From Leptodactylus fallax (taxonomy: Eukaryota; Chordata; Amphibia; Anura; Leptodactylidae): 64,000 nucleotides of DNA. Numbering within the stretch: position 1 is the stretch's first letter; each line of letters starts with the position of its first letter. A program made the translations under genes and the position numbers. The DNA lies in assembly GCA_947044405.1 (NCBI GenBank), contig CAMRHE010000322.1, forward strand, positions 248,001 through 312,000. Direction: 5' to 3'. The notes below the pieces were generated by a model. It made no database searches, was not told where the DNA came from, and saw only the letters and a list, made by a program, of their open reading frames with translations. Shown piece by piece: positions 32,668 through 43,400 of this stretch.

Positions 32668-33499
32668 CAGTGGCATGCAAAAGTATGCATACCCTTTGAA
32701 CTTTTCACATATTGTCACCTTACAACCACAAACTTAAATGTATTATATTGAGATTGTAAGTGATAGACCAACACAAAGTAGCAGATAATTGTGAAGTGGA
32801 AGAAAAATAATACATGGTTTTCAAAATTTGAATCAAATAAAAACCTGAAAAGTGTGACGTGCAAAAGTATTCAGCCCCCTATATGATACGCCTAGAGCGC
32901 TGGTCAGAGAAGCAGCCAAGAGGTCCATGGTCACTCTGGAGGAGCTACAGAAATCCACAGCTCGGGTGAAGAATCTGTCCACAGGACAACTATAAGTTGT
33001 CCACTCCACAAATCTGGCCTTTATGGAAGAGTGGCAAGAAGAAAACCATTGTTGAAAGAAAGACATAAGAAGTGCTGTTTGCAGTTTGCCACAAGCCATA
33101 TAGGGGACACAGCAAACATGTGGAAGAAGGTGCTCTGGTCAGATGAGACCAAAGTTGAACTTTTTGGCCTAAATGCAAAGCAATATGTGTGGAAAAGTAA
33201 CACTGCTCATCACCCTGAACACACCATCCCCACTATGAAACATGGTGGTAGCAGCATCATGCTGTGGGGATGCTTTACTTCAGCAGGGACAGGGAAGCTG
33301 GTCAGATGGATGGAGCTAAATACAGAGCAATCCTGGAAGAAAACCTGTTGGGGTCTGCAAAAGACTTGAGACTGGGAAGGAGATTCACCTTCCCGCAAAA
33401 CAATGACCCTAAACATACAGCCAGAGCTACAGTGGAATGGTTTAGTCAAAGAATATTCATGTGTTAGAATGAAAGTTGCAACACTTTTGCAAGTCACTG
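32668..33499 (+). mobile_element. Tc1-like family D element, internally deleted
   Basis: The left end CAGTGGCATGCAAAAGTATG and the reverse complement of the right end (CAGTGACTTGCAAAAGTGTT) are terminal repeats. TA flanks lie at 32666-32667 and 33500-33501. LINE reverse transcriptase sequence lies on both sides, so the element inserted into a LINE. At 832 bp it has lost most of the N-terminal coding sequence. Confidence 0.92.
32885..33470 (+). pseudogene. Tc1-like family D transposase, deleted and frameshifted
   Basis: An upstream frame reads VREAAKRSMVTLEELQKSTA. The frame at 33031-33369 then gives [20 protein letters not shown] (first Asp) and HGGSSIMLWGCFTSAGTGKL. A shifted frame (33264-33467) continues with [18 protein letters not shown], where the second catalytic Asp is replaced (QNNDP instead of QDNDP). 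The C-terminus with the final Glu is missing. The gene is dead. Confidence 0.92.
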
Positions 33500-33502
33500 T
33501 AA

Positions 33503-34110
33503 CTTAATGTACCATTAATAACAACCCACTTATCTGTGAGCCAGTTTTTAACCCAGTTGCAAATATTTTCCCCTAATCCTAGTATTGATATTTTATGTAA
33601 TGGTCGTTTCACATCTGTGTTCGGCTTTCCGTTCAGGGAGTCCGCTTGGGGACCCCCCAAACGGAAACCTATACGCATAGAAAAGCGGTTACCTGAGGAA
33701 ACCCGTGGACCCCATAGACTATAATGGGGTTCGTGTGGTTTCTGCTCGGTTTCCACACAAAGCAAGCGGAGAGAAAAGTGCTGCAAACAGCAGTTTTCTC
33801 TCCGCATGTTTCCACATGTTTTGTGCGGAAACCAAGAGGAAACCACACGGACCCCATTATAGTCTATGGCGTCCATGGGTTTCCCAGGTAAACTGCTTTT
33901 TTGTGTGTATAGATTTCCGTTTGGGGGTTCCAAAGTGGACTCCCCGAACGTAAACCCGAACGCAGATGTGAACCGGCCCTAACAACCTTTTATGTGGTAC
34001 AGTATCAAACGCCTTTGAAAAGTTCAGATATACTGCATCCACTGCATTACCCATGTCCAGTCTGAAACTTACAACCTCATAAAAGCTGATCAAATTAGTC
34101 TAACAGGACC
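33503..34110 (-). pseudogene. LINE reverse transcriptase, interrupted by a MITE
   Basis: The minus strand reads LISFYEVVSFRLDMGNAVDA, then VYLNFSKAFDTVPHKRLL (the RT A-motif, with Asp-Phe changed to Asn-Phe at the first metal position). After skipping the MITE at 33601-33979 it continues HKISILGLGENICNWVKNWL, TDKWVVINGTL. Removing the MITE and one TTA restores an uninterrupted frame across the join, which confirms the insertion. The D-to-N change in YLDFSKAFD would by itself disable the enzyme. Confidence 0.87.
33601..33979. mobile_element. Harbinger-like MITE inserted in LINE RT
   Basis: TGGTCGTTTCACATCTGTG at the left and GGGCCGGTTCACATCTGCG (reverse complement of the right end) begin terminal inverted repeats of about 50 bp. 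A second inner palindrome surrounds CATAGACTATAATGGGGT. TAA flanks both sides (33598-33600 and 33980-33982). It is the same family as 4117-4372. The apparent reading frames inside come from the palindrome. Confidence 0.92.
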
Positions 34111-35362
34111 GATCCCTTATAAGTCCAAGGTTATACTGCGTTATAAGTTTATTATCATTCAGATACTACAAGATAGCATCTCTTAGAAACCCTTCAAATA
34201 ATTTTCCCACAACAGAGGTTAAACTTGCCAGCCTGTAGTTTCTGGGCTCATTTTTAGACCCCTTTTTGAATATTGGTACCACTTTTGCTATGCATCAATC
34301 CTGTGGAACAGACCCAGTCACTACTGAATCCTTAAAAATTGGATATAAGGATCTATCTATCACCGTGGATAATTCCATCAGAACTCAGGGCTGGACCTGG
34401 TGATTTGTCTATTTTAGTATTAAACCCAGATTATTTTTGAGAGGGCCCACATTGTCAATTTTTAGTTTCTTAATATTTATATAGCTGAAAAATAATTTTT
34501 CAATTATTCCCTTTGCCTTGATTATTGCTGCCTTAATTTGTCTTCTCCATGATATATTTTTCTCTTTATAATTTTCTACCACGTCACTACCTTCTTGCTT
34601 TAGTATTTTAAACAATTTGTTTTTATTTAATATTGCATTCCTTACCGTTTTAGTTAGCCACATTGGTTTTCTATGATTTCTAGCACGCATATTCCCATAA
34701 GGCACATATTTTTCATGACCCTGTTCAGGATGTTTTTGAAAATGTCCCATTTATTTTATGTTACTTTCACATTGTGGACATTGTCCCAGTTCATGATGTT
34801 AAGATCTTCTCTTAGCTGCTGAAAATTGGCCTTCCTGAAGCTTGGTGTTTATGTACCCTCTCTACTGAACATCTTATTACAGTGTACTCAAAAACTTATT
34901 ATGTTTTCCAGTCTCATCTATTGCCTTATTAGTAAGTTTTCTGCTTCTTCCATTATATTGGGGGTCTGGTAACAAATTCATCTAAGTATTTTATTATTCT
35001 TCATCTCTCCCCTTATTTTAATCCATTGGGACTCCACATATTCATTTTACCACTCCCAGATGTCCTCATGAAGGGAGAGCTTAAGGCAGTATTTTACATA
35101 CAAGCAAACCCCCCCCCCCACTTCCTATTTGTACACTTTTTTCTAAACAGTACCCTTGTATAATAACAGCCCCGTCAAAGCTAGAGTCCAGCCATGCCTC
35201 ACTTATCCCCACCATGTCATATTCCTTTTCTAACATTTTCAGTTCTAATTCATCCATCCTGTTATTGAGACTTCTGGCATTAGTATACATGCATTTTATG
35301 TTTTTCTCCTTATCCCTACTACTCCTCTCCCTACTAACTGTTCTCACTCTGCCCGACTCCAC
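34111..35362 (-). pseudogene. LINE endonuclease and linker region, decayed
   Basis: The endonuclease N-terminus (35081-35362) reads IKCMYTNARSLNNRMDELEL, then EKEYDMVGISEAWLDSS and GGGGLLVCK, the first strands of an apurinic-type endonuclease. The linker (34409-34750) reads YVPYGNMRARNHRKPMWLTK, AILNKNKLFKILKQEGSD and SWRRQIKAAIIKAKG. The rest of the endonuclease between them is lost or scrambled. 34130-34400 carries the first RT blocks in several frames. A C-run lies at 35107-35121. Confidence 0.8.
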
Positions 35363-35439
35363 CCCTAGTTACTAAGTCCTGGTTCCCTGTCTACGCTATC
35401 TTGTCCTCTACATTTGTTATTGTCCTCTATATATTCAGT

Positions 35440-35720
35440 GTAGCCTGTTATTTAACCATTCAACTCTCTGCTCTTCCTAGACTGAAAAACCAAGAAGGCT
35501 GGCCTATCTGTGATTGACAGCTGTCTCTGTATGCACATTCTTTGCATAGTCTCTGTATGCATGGTTTTACTGGAAATATTTATATAGCTGCTCTTTCTAT
35601 GCCGAGGAATCAAGGAGGCAGTCCTATCAGTGACTGACAGCCTGCCCTCTATACGAGAGGCTATCAATCACAGATAGGACTGCCTCCTTGACTTCTCAGC
35701 CTAGCAGAGATATAATTGAC
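35440..35720. repeat. inverted-repeat element with 18-bp perfect stem
   Basis: CAAGGAGGCAGTCCTATC (35611-35628) pairs perfectly with GATAGGACTGCCTCCTTG (35673-35690). A related, less conserved unit (CCAAGAAGGCTGGCCTATCT) precedes it near 35490. This looks like a small palindromic repeat with a tandem partial duplication. It has no coding function. Confidence 0.6.
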
Positions 35721-37683
35721 AAGTTATAGTGAATCATTTCCTCCAAAACCATAACCCAATCTGCTCAGTTTCCCCTCCTCTGTAACTTGCTTCCTGCAGA
35801 TTAGATTGCATTTTTTCAAGTGACAGGTTTACTTTAAACTGTCTTCATTGTAGTTTATATTATAACCTATTTTGCTACTAAATCATGGGACGGAACCAAC
35901 AGACAATTTTTCAGCAAGTCTCTAAATTAGTAAGCAGAAGACTACAGGAAAGTCTGAAGTGGCAGATAATGAGACATAAGTATTAATATGCAGTTTAGAT
36001 GTGGGTGGTCATTACACTAGTCTAAAAAAATGCATGAAGTCATGTTTTAAGACTCTCCACTACATACACTGGTCATTGCATGGATATATTTTAAGATAGT
36101 CCATCAGTTTTAAATCAGCAGGGATCCAACTGAGGATAGAGGGTTTTCGGTAATACTGCATTGTGTCTCTGCACTGACAAAGTTCACCTGAAGATCTGTC
36201 CCAACCCCAAGCTTTAACAACCACCTGTAAATTTAAGGAAAGTCCATATACATAGAGGACTTTTGGCAGATGTCTGTAACAAAAATATATGCTGATTTTT
36301 CTGAAACTGAAGGTTTTGTACAGGTCATTTCAATTGTACATATTTTTGTCTTACATTTCACAGTAGACAGAAAATGTCACTAATGCATCCTGAGCAATGG
36401 TCATACACTGTATATACTGACATTGATTATCGTGTTACAATATCACCTGTCTGTATTGTCTTAGGGCAGTCCAGACATGTAATACTGCCACATGCAACCC
36501 AAAATCATGCTAAGATGTGGTTGGAACTGAAAAACTAATCCTGCTTGATCCTGATGAGTATTGTGTGGCTGATTCATCCACAGAGCCCGCAACAAGAGAC
36601 ACTTTGCTGAATAACCCATTCATCTTATCCATCATAATCAGCCATGGCCGATAAGTGAAAGTTTCCCTCAAATTCCTCTTCACTTTCTACCATGTGAACA
36701 TACCCTAAGGTTGAAAATGTAATGGAGCAAAGGAAGGGTGCAGTGCTTGGAAGAGAGGGTACATTGGAGCTGGATGACACAGTGGTCACAGTTGCTGTGC
36801 AGATGATTTATCTACAAGGTTGGTTTAAGTTGAGAAAACCCCTTTAAATAAATGATCTCTTTACTGATGAGTAATATTGAAGTGTCTGATGGGCCAGAAT
36901 ATATAAAATGTATCTTTATTTATATTATATTATTTACAATGTAATCCATGCTTTGCCATAATTTATGTGACCCTTGAAATTAACTTGGAGGGGCATGTGT
37001 TTAGTTAGATAAGTATAGATTTGCTTGAATTACATTCCTGTGGTGAGCCAAAAATAGAAAACTGTGAGCCCCCTTAAAAACAAAGATGCTTTTCTTGGTA
37101 TTATTTTCATGTTTTTCAATCTTGAAAGCGCAAGATTTTGGCCTCAAGGGGTGCTAGGTTGTTACCTTAGAGCCTGTTTCTTTTTGAGGCAGGGAAGTGG
37201 TAGAGGGCATACCTTTAATGCTTACCTTGGCAACAATGAATTGCTTAGTGCTCTTCCCATGAATGTGAGTCTTTAACTACATTGAACAGTTGCCCACAGG
37301 TAAAAACATTCTTTCATGAAAAGAGCCTGAATATACACCGCACTGATAAAAATCAAGGCTGGCAAACAAAAGCATATTATACAACTGGATGGATATGTAA
37401 AATTAGTTTTTAAAGTTTTTAAAGAAGAACAAGCCTTTAATTAAATTGATCCCTTGTCTGCTTCAAATTTCCTGTTTCGTTTTTACAGTATGTACCCTCC
37501 AGCCAGCTTCACTAGATTGACAGACTGACTTTCAGCAGCTCGCAAATACTGTACAAAATAAGTGCTCATTCCACCAAATATGGTAGGAAATATTTTTTCA
37601 TAGCCTCTGGCATTTTTATATTTGACTTATCATTCCTCATTACTTTAATTTAATTAAATCTTACTCTGTATGGAGCGAACAGA
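35721..37683. other. intergenic DNA without recognised features
   Basis: AT-rich sequence with only short frames. No domain, RNA gene or paired terminal repeat was recognised. A 70-codon frame at 37064-37276 matches nothing I know. Confidence 0.4.
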
Positions 37684-37685
37684 TA

Positions 37686-39318
37686 CAGTACAGACCAAAA
37701 GTTTGGACACACCTTCTCATTCCAAGAGTTTTCTGTATTTTCATGACTATAAAAATTGTAGATTCACACTGAAGGCATCAAAACTATGAATTAACACATG
37801 TGGAATTATATACGTAACAAAAAAGTGTGAAACAACTGAAAATATGTCTTTTATATTCTAGGTTCTTCAAAGTAGCCACCTTTTGCTTTGATTACTGCTT
37901 TGCACACGCTTGGCATTCTCTTGATGAGCTTCAAGAGGTAGTCACCTGAAATGGTCTTCCAACAGTCTTGAAGGAGTTCCCAGAGATGCTTAACACTTGT
38001 TGGCCCTTTTGCCTTCACTCTGCGGTCCAGCTCACCCCAAACCATCTCAATTGGGTTCAGGTCTGGTGACTGTGGAGGCCAGATCATCTGGCGTAGCACC
38101 CCATCACTCTCCTTCTTTGTCAAATAGCCCTTACACAGTCTGGAGGTGTGTTTGGGGTCATTGTCCTGTTGAAAAATAAATGATGGTCCAACTAAACGCA
38201 AACCGGATGGAATAGCATGCCGCTGCAAGATGCTGTGGTAACCATGCTGGTTCAGTATTCCTTCAATTTTGAATAAATCCCCAACAGTGTCACCAGCAAA
38301 GCACCCCCACACCATCACACCTCCTCCTCCATGCTTTACGGTGGGAACCAGTCATGTAGAGTCCATTCGTTCACCTTTTCTGCATCGCACAAAGACACGG
38401 TGGTTGGAACCAAAGATCTCATATTTGGACTCATCAGACCAAAGCACAGATTTCCACAGATCTAATGTCCATTCCTTGTGTTCTTTAGCCCAAACAAGTT
38501 TCTTCTGCTTGTTGCCTGTCCTTAGCAGTGGTTTCCTAGCAGCTATTTTACCATGAAGGCCTGCTGCACACAGTCTCCTCTTAACAGTTGTTGTAGAGAT
38601 GTGTCTGCTGCTAGAACTCTGTGTGGCACTGACCTGGTCTCTAATCTGAGCTGCTTTTAACCTGCGATTTCTGAGGCTGGTGACTCGGATGAACTTATCC
38701 TCCGCAGCAGAGGTGACTCTTGGTCTTCCTTTCCTGGGGCGGTCCTCATGTGAGCCAGTTTCTTTGTAGCGCTTGATGGTTTTGGCCACTGCACTTGGGG
38801 ACACTTTCAAAGTTTTCCCAATTTTTCGGACTGACTGACCTTCATTTCTTAAAGTAATGATGGCCACTCATTTTTCTTTACTTAGCTGCTTTTTTTCTTG
38901 ACATAATACAAATTCTAACACTCCATTCAGTAGGACTATCAGCTGTGTATCCACCTGACTTCTGAACAACACAACTGATGGTCCCAACCCCATTTATAAG
39001 GCAAGAAATCCCACTTATTAAACCTGACAGGGCACACCTGTGAAGTGAAAACCATTTCAGGTGACTAACTCTTGAAGCTCATCAAGAGAATGCCAAGAGT
39101 GTGCAAAGCAGTAATTAAAGCAAAAGGTGGCTACTTTGAAGAACCTAGAATATAAGACATATTTTCAGTTGTTTCACACTTTTTTGTTAAGTATATAATT
39201 CCACATGTGTTAAGTCATAGTTTTGATGCCTTCAGTGTGAATCTACAATTTTTATAGTCATGAAAATACAGAAAACTCTTGGAATGAAAAGGTGTGTCCA
39301 AACTTTTGGTCTGTACTG
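37686..39318 (-). mobile_element. Tc1-like family A element with both ends (copy A2)
   Basis: The ends CAGTACAGACCAAAAGTTTG and its reverse complement are flanked by TA (37684-37685 and 39319-39320). The terminal inverted repeats are unusually long, about 270 bp (37686-37955 and 39050-39318). The inner third of the left one is also the coding sequence for the last 28 or so residues of the transposase. The total is 1633 bp with one minus-strand transposase gene. Its sequence is close to copies A1 and A3, suggesting fairly recent activity of the family. Confidence 0.97.
37851..38904 (-). pseudogene. Tc1-like family A transposase (copy A2), nearly intact frame
   Basis: The expected start is the ATG at 38904. 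Motifs in order: RNEGQSVRKIGKTLKVSPSA (first HTH), EDRPRKGRPRVTSAAEDKFI (GRPR linker), LWSDESKYEIFG (first Asp), [27 protein letters not shown] (second Asp), [18 protein letters not shown] (Glu) and the end at 37851. Lesions: one extra A in the A-run just after the start (seven instead of six), TGA at codon 12, and TGA at 38352-38354 replacing the Cys codon present in A3. Otherwise the frame is open. Confidence 0.95.
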
Positions 39319-39320
39319 TA

Positions 39321-39800
39321 TGTCAGATTGTCAGTGCCTAGAACATTAAACCTGCTGGCATCTCCTTAAAATAGGCCATCTCTATTTGATTAACTTCCGG
39401 CATCCCCACATATCAGCCGAGTAAACCGAGTGTATCGAATAGGATCAGCCATTGCTCCTTCCTTCATTTGGTGGTGCTGGAATTAAGACTGCCCAATGTT
39501 TTTGTTTTTTTTTACTCCTTTTGAAAACTATTTATACTTATTGATTCTGTCTATGGACAAATTCACTATACCAATTTTGCACTTTTACACTACTCACTAC
39601 AGTATTAAAATGTACATGGGCTAGCCTGTCTTGCTGTTGTTACACCAGATTTATCAAATGCAACCTTGTAAAAAGTCACAAATATTGTCCCAACTTCAAT
39701 TTACAGAATGCTTGCAACCATCCACCAAAAGGTCTGAAAAGTAACCTGAATCATCGTGAATACTATTTCCATGACTGTCCGCTGTCATCTGTGATGACTT
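39321..39800. other. intergenic DNA without recognised features
   Basis: Short spacer after Tc1 copy A2. No domain or repeat pair recognised. Confidence 0.4.
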
Positions 39801-40140
39801 AAGGTGATCTTAAAGAGGTTGTCCAGGCTTAAATTTTATTTTTTAATTAGGCCAGGGAAGGTGAAAAAAACAAACAAAAAAACACACTCACCTGTCCCTG
39901 GTGCTCCACTGTCCTCCCAAGACGTTCTGGTCGTGCTGCTTGGCAGTCTCCTTCCAGTGGAATTCCTTGCAGGCTGCAACGTCCCGGGTCCCTTGCGTTG
40001 AAGCCGCTGTTGGCCTCAGTGGTCACGTACTGCGGGGACTTCCGCTGGAAGAAAACAACAGAGCTGCAGGACTGGACCGCGCTAGGAGCACCAGGGGGTG
40101 AGGTTTTTTTGGGGTTTTTTTTATTTTATTTTGTAGTGTT
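39801..40140. repeat. dispersed repeat with partial inverted ends
   Basis: CTCACCTGTCCCTGGTGCTC near 39888 is mirrored by GGAGCACCAGGGGGTGAGG near 40085, enclosing GC-rich sequence with flanking A- and T-runs. This resembles a small non-coding DNA transposon, but the outer borders and target duplication are not evident. Short frames in it are not credible genes. Confidence 0.5.
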
Positions 40141-40146
40141 GGAAAT

Positions 40147-40262
40147 CACAGTATGTCAATTAAACCTACGGAAATAATGCCGGCGGTTTCCCTATATGTA
40201 TAATGGAAGGAAACCTCTGCGGACTTTCTGTGAATAGTACTGCGAGAAAAACTGCGATGTAA
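40147..40262. repeat. GGCTAAGG-type MITE interior fragment
   Basis: TATGTCAATTAAACCTACGG, GCCGGCGGTTTCC and AACCTCTGCGGACTTTCTG are, in inverted order, the interior of the MITE at 44952-45209. The terminal sequences are missing. Confidence 0.5.
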
Positions 40263-40690
40263 TATGGGCATGGTATTGGTGTTTTGTTTTTTTAACTTTT
40301 AGCTTTTATTTTTTTATCTGGCTTTTTATTTGATTTTCTTTTTTTACATTGTGCCTTCCATAAGGTCATAATAGACCTTTGGGGTTGGGTTGATTTTACC
40401 TGTAACTGGGGCTGATACATTTAGGCCCAGTTACAGGAGGAATACAGCCTTCTAACTATAACTGCAGAGCTGATCTGGGTCCTCTACAGTAGGACCCAGC
40501 AGCTCTTAAAGTTCCCAGCCTCTGACAGATCATGTAACTGCCAGGTCAGACTGGAGCCATATCATGGCTCACTGAGCGCTGTTTACACAGTGATCAGGAA
40601 GGCAGGGGCAGCAATAAGCCATCCCTGCCTTTTGTAGAGGAGCTCTGGCAGTAGTTACAACAGTCTCCCCAGAAGACTATACATACAGCC
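40263..40690 (-). repeat. dispersed repeat, GC-rich head module (inverted copy)
   Basis: It is the reverse complement of the family member at 54130-54530. Shared motifs include CTATTATGACCTTA with a GGACACAATGTAAAA-like neighbour, CCCAGTTACAG, GATCTGGGTCCTCTA and GAGCTCTGGCAGTA. The orientation is opposite to 54130. It is one module of the A/T-rich repeat family also present at 3030 and 24276. Confidence 0.65.
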
Positions 40691-40918
40691 TGATGCTAAA
40701 TTCACAATAGTGTTGTCTCTCCATTGTTCTGGTCCGTTGGGTGATGTATATGGACACACAGAGTCAGACAGACTCTATTGACTATAATGGGGTCCATCGG
40801 GTGTCCATGATTTTAAATCTGAAACCAGCCTATGTGCAGGACTTTTCTTCCACCGATTTTCAGGCGGACACTTAAAAGAGTCTCCGAATGATACTCCGGC
40901 GCTGATGTAAACATAGTC
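40691..40918. repeat. probable Harbinger-like MITE, degraded
   Basis: GACTATAATGGGGTCCATCG inside it is the central motif of the MITEs at 4117 and 33601. The ends TAAATTCACAATAGTGTTG and the reverse complement ACTATGTTTACATCAGCGCC resemble each other weakly. No certain target duplication is seen. Confidence 0.4.
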
Positions 40919-41226
40919 TTATTATGTTTTTCTGAGAAATCATTGAACAACAATCTAATTGTATTCATAACCTAGACATTTCTATACGACTGACAATATT
41001 AAACATTTTGGAAGCAAATGACCATAACAAACTATTGAATTTGCCAACAATTTCTGCAACAGAATAACACATTTTACAAGGTTAAGTAAAAGATTACAAG
41101 TCTGTTTGACTACAGGATGGGGAAAAATTTCACACAGACTGGTCAGTGGTCTTATGTGATTTAGAAATACACACACTGTGTATGATTATTGCATATAATA
41201 ATATTATGTATATAAAACAATAAAAC

Positions 41227-41705
41227 GGCGGAGGATTCCCCCGACTCCTCCAAATTTGATGCTCTCTGGCGGCCTTGGGTGGTGTTAATCTGAGTTCTCT
41301 TCCTTCTTTTTCTGATATAGTGATACCTTGTTACTTCTTTCTTCCCTTTTTCTCTGTTCCATCCTTTGGTGGAGGTTATTGGTCACTCTTCCATCTCACT
41401 GTTCCCCTCTCTCCCTCCCTATTTCTCTCTAGTATATGTTTTCCTGATCGTAGTTTCCATTGTGTCTTCCTTTGTCTGTTTGTTCTTCTCCCATTACTTT
41501 TAAGATGTTGCTTTATGGTCCCGTATATCTGGGCCTTCAGTTACTCTGTTATTGCACTGTGCTCAACAGCGTTAGCTTTGGTTTTATCCCAAGCTTTTTG
41601 TTTATAGGCGAGGCCTGCGTGCCTCTGCGTCATTTGTTTGCTCGCACTATTTTGTTTTGTTTTTCCACTGTATTTTAAAAAATCTTTAATAAACTTTGAT
41701 TAAAC
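41227..41705 (+). mobile_element. 5'-truncated retroinsertion with 15-bp target duplication
   Basis: ATAAAACAATAAAAC occurs just before (41212-41226) and just after (41706-41720) the insert, a target-site duplication typical of target-primed reverse transcription. The insert is pyrimidine-rich, ends with an AATAAA signal (TTTAATAAACTTTGATTAAA) and shows no clear protein domain. This fits a LINE (L1-like) 3' untranslated end. The family assignment is an inference; the duplication is directly visible. Confidence 0.75.
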
Positions 41706-41720
41706 ATAAAACAATAAAAC

Positions 41721-42395
41721 TGTTAGACATTCTTTACTTTTATGCAGTGTTGATGAGCTCATGAACAGCATAAAAAATAAAGAATGTCTCTAATGGCACC
41801 TCCATTATGTTCTTCTCATGAAACTGGCAGTTTACTGCTCATGGAGTTTTGCAAAGCACAGAAACCCTTGCCTAATCTCAAGGTCTATTTAGCCAGTGCC
41901 AAGAGACTGATATGGACCTTATTCTATCATGGCTTGTTGAATGGTGGCACACAATGAATGAGTGGACCAATGGGTAAACATACACATAATCCTCATTTGT
42001 CTTTAATATTCTCATTTTATTATCACAAAACATTTCAATATACTAATTAGGGCAGATTTATAATGCCAGGTATGCCAGCTTTCTGATGTACAAAGCATAC
42101 AATGTTGCATTTTGTTTGTGTAAACTGGGGGGTTTAAGCTAAAAAATTGCAACTTTTTAATTCTGCACCACCTTCGCCAATTTTCCAAAAAGAGGCTATG
42201 GTGAGAGCATGCAGGGGATGGTGCCATTGGCCTTGCCAGATTTATCATCATTTATGCTGAAAATCTATACCAACTATGAACTGGCATAGATTTCTCCTGT
42301 AGGTGCACAACCCAGTGAAGCATTAACAATGCCAGTCTTCATAAATCTGCCCCATTATTTTTTCACAACTAGATACATGAATGGAAATGAAAGGA
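41721..42395. other. intergenic DNA without recognised features
   Basis: No domain-bearing frame or repeat pair recognised. The tail near 42310-42350 (CATAAATCTGCCCCATTATT) may be the edge of a dispersed repeat. Confidence 0.35.
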
Positions 42396-42560
42396 TGGGG
42401 CCCCACATGGCGTAAATGCCTGTCAATTATAAAAGCATGTCAATTATACCTATGGAAACGCCGGCAGTTTCACTATAGGTATATTGGTAGCAGAAAGTCC
42501 AAAGAGGTTTCCTTTCTGTGAAAAGCGCTAGGGGAAAAAAAAACACGATGTGTTGCCGCC
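42396..42560. repeat. GGCTAAGG-type MITE fragment (inverted interior)
   Basis: GGGGCCCCACATGGCGTAAA, GTCAATTATACCTATGGAAA and CGCCGGCAGTTTCACTATAG belong to the MITE family at 44952-45209. The outer right end is not found. Confidence 0.5.
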
Positions 42561-42749
42561 GCAGGGAGCCATCTACTCTGTGCTTTACCAACCCTTCCCT
42601 GATTCTGCTACCAGTGTCTCGGGTGCAGTAGGTGCAATGTAGTGATGTCACTTATCTCTTACCTGTTGCTTCCTGAGGATTCCATGATTGATCCTAGAAA
42701 ACAGGGGAATGGGGAAAGGTGAGTGTAAGTTTTTTTTTTTTTAATTATT

Positions 42750-43130
42750 TTTGTGATCCATTGTACTGGGGGAAACTGGAGGGAGACAACATATATTGAG
42801 GGGGACAAGAAACTGTGGGCAACTGGAGGAGGACAAAATGTACTGAGGATGACAAGAAACTGGGAGCAACTGGAGGAGGACAATATACACTAAGGAGAAC
42901 AAGAAACTGTGGGGGGAAACTGGAGGGGGATAATATATAATGAAGGGGACAATAAACAGGGCAATTGGAGGGGGACAATATGTACTGTGGGAGCAACTGA
43001 TGGGGGCAAGAAACTGTGGGGAAACTAGAGGGGTCAATATATTGTGTGGGGTCAACTGGAGAGGGACATGAAACTATGGGGGCAACTGGAGGGGGACATT
43101 TTAACCTGGCCACTTGGGGGACAGGTTAAT
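42750..43130 (+). repeat. minisatellite, GGGGACAAGAAACTG unit
   Basis: About ten degenerate units of AACTGGAGGGGGACAA-type sequence with AATATATACTGAGG spacers, period roughly 30-45 bp. The minus strand gives Pro/Ser-rich open frames (CPPPVAP, SSFPQFL) that are artefacts of the repeat. It grades into the next array. Confidence 0.9.
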
Positions 43131-43400
43131 GTCTGAGGGTCCACTGAGGTGAGACAGGTTAATGTGTGATGAGCCATAATATTATATGGGACCACTGAAG
43201 GGGAATTTGACTGTATGATGGGTCACTGAGGGGCATTATATTGTATGGGGTTACTAAAGAGCCATTATACTATGTTGGGGCCACTGAGGGTGCATTATAA
43301 TTTGGGCAGATCAGCTATGTCTAAGTGATGATGATGGGGTGGGCCCACTTATGAAGCCTTTGCACTAGGCCCACCAATGTGTTGGGCCCAGAATCTGGTG
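43131..43400 (+). repeat. minisatellite related to 5775-6540
   Basis: Units such as GGGCATTATATTGTATGGGG and TTACTAAAGAGCCATTATAC, GGGGCCACTGAGGG share the pattern of the arrays at 5775 and 58060. The trailing GGGCCCACTTATGAAGCC and TTGGGCCCAGAATC recall the GGTGGGCCC end of the composite repeat near 6830. Confidence 0.7.

Larger units (their letters stand above)
32480..35362 (-). mobile_element. CR1/L2-like LINE carrying two nested DNA transposons
   Basis: Minus-strand pieces occur in the right order: endonuclease start (35081-35362), endonuclease-to-RT linker (34409-34760), RT fingers and palm (33990-34400), RT continuation (33503-33597) and the RT catalytic segment with FVDD (about 32510-32665). 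Insertions of a Harbinger-like MITE (33601-33979) and a Tc1 family D element (32668-33499) explain the gaps. The LINE is therefore older than both. The 3' end is lost or unreadable. Confidence 0.85.

Noticed and set aside
41275..41607. 110-codon hydrophobic frame
   Set aside because: It lies wholly inside the pyrimidine-rich retroinsertion. T/C-rich DNA encodes Phe/Leu/Ser by composition, so a membrane protein is not supported.
42741..43113. Pro/Ser-rich minus-strand frames
   Set aside because: They mirror the GGGGACAAGAAACTG minisatellite. Periodicity of the DNA explains the periodic protein.
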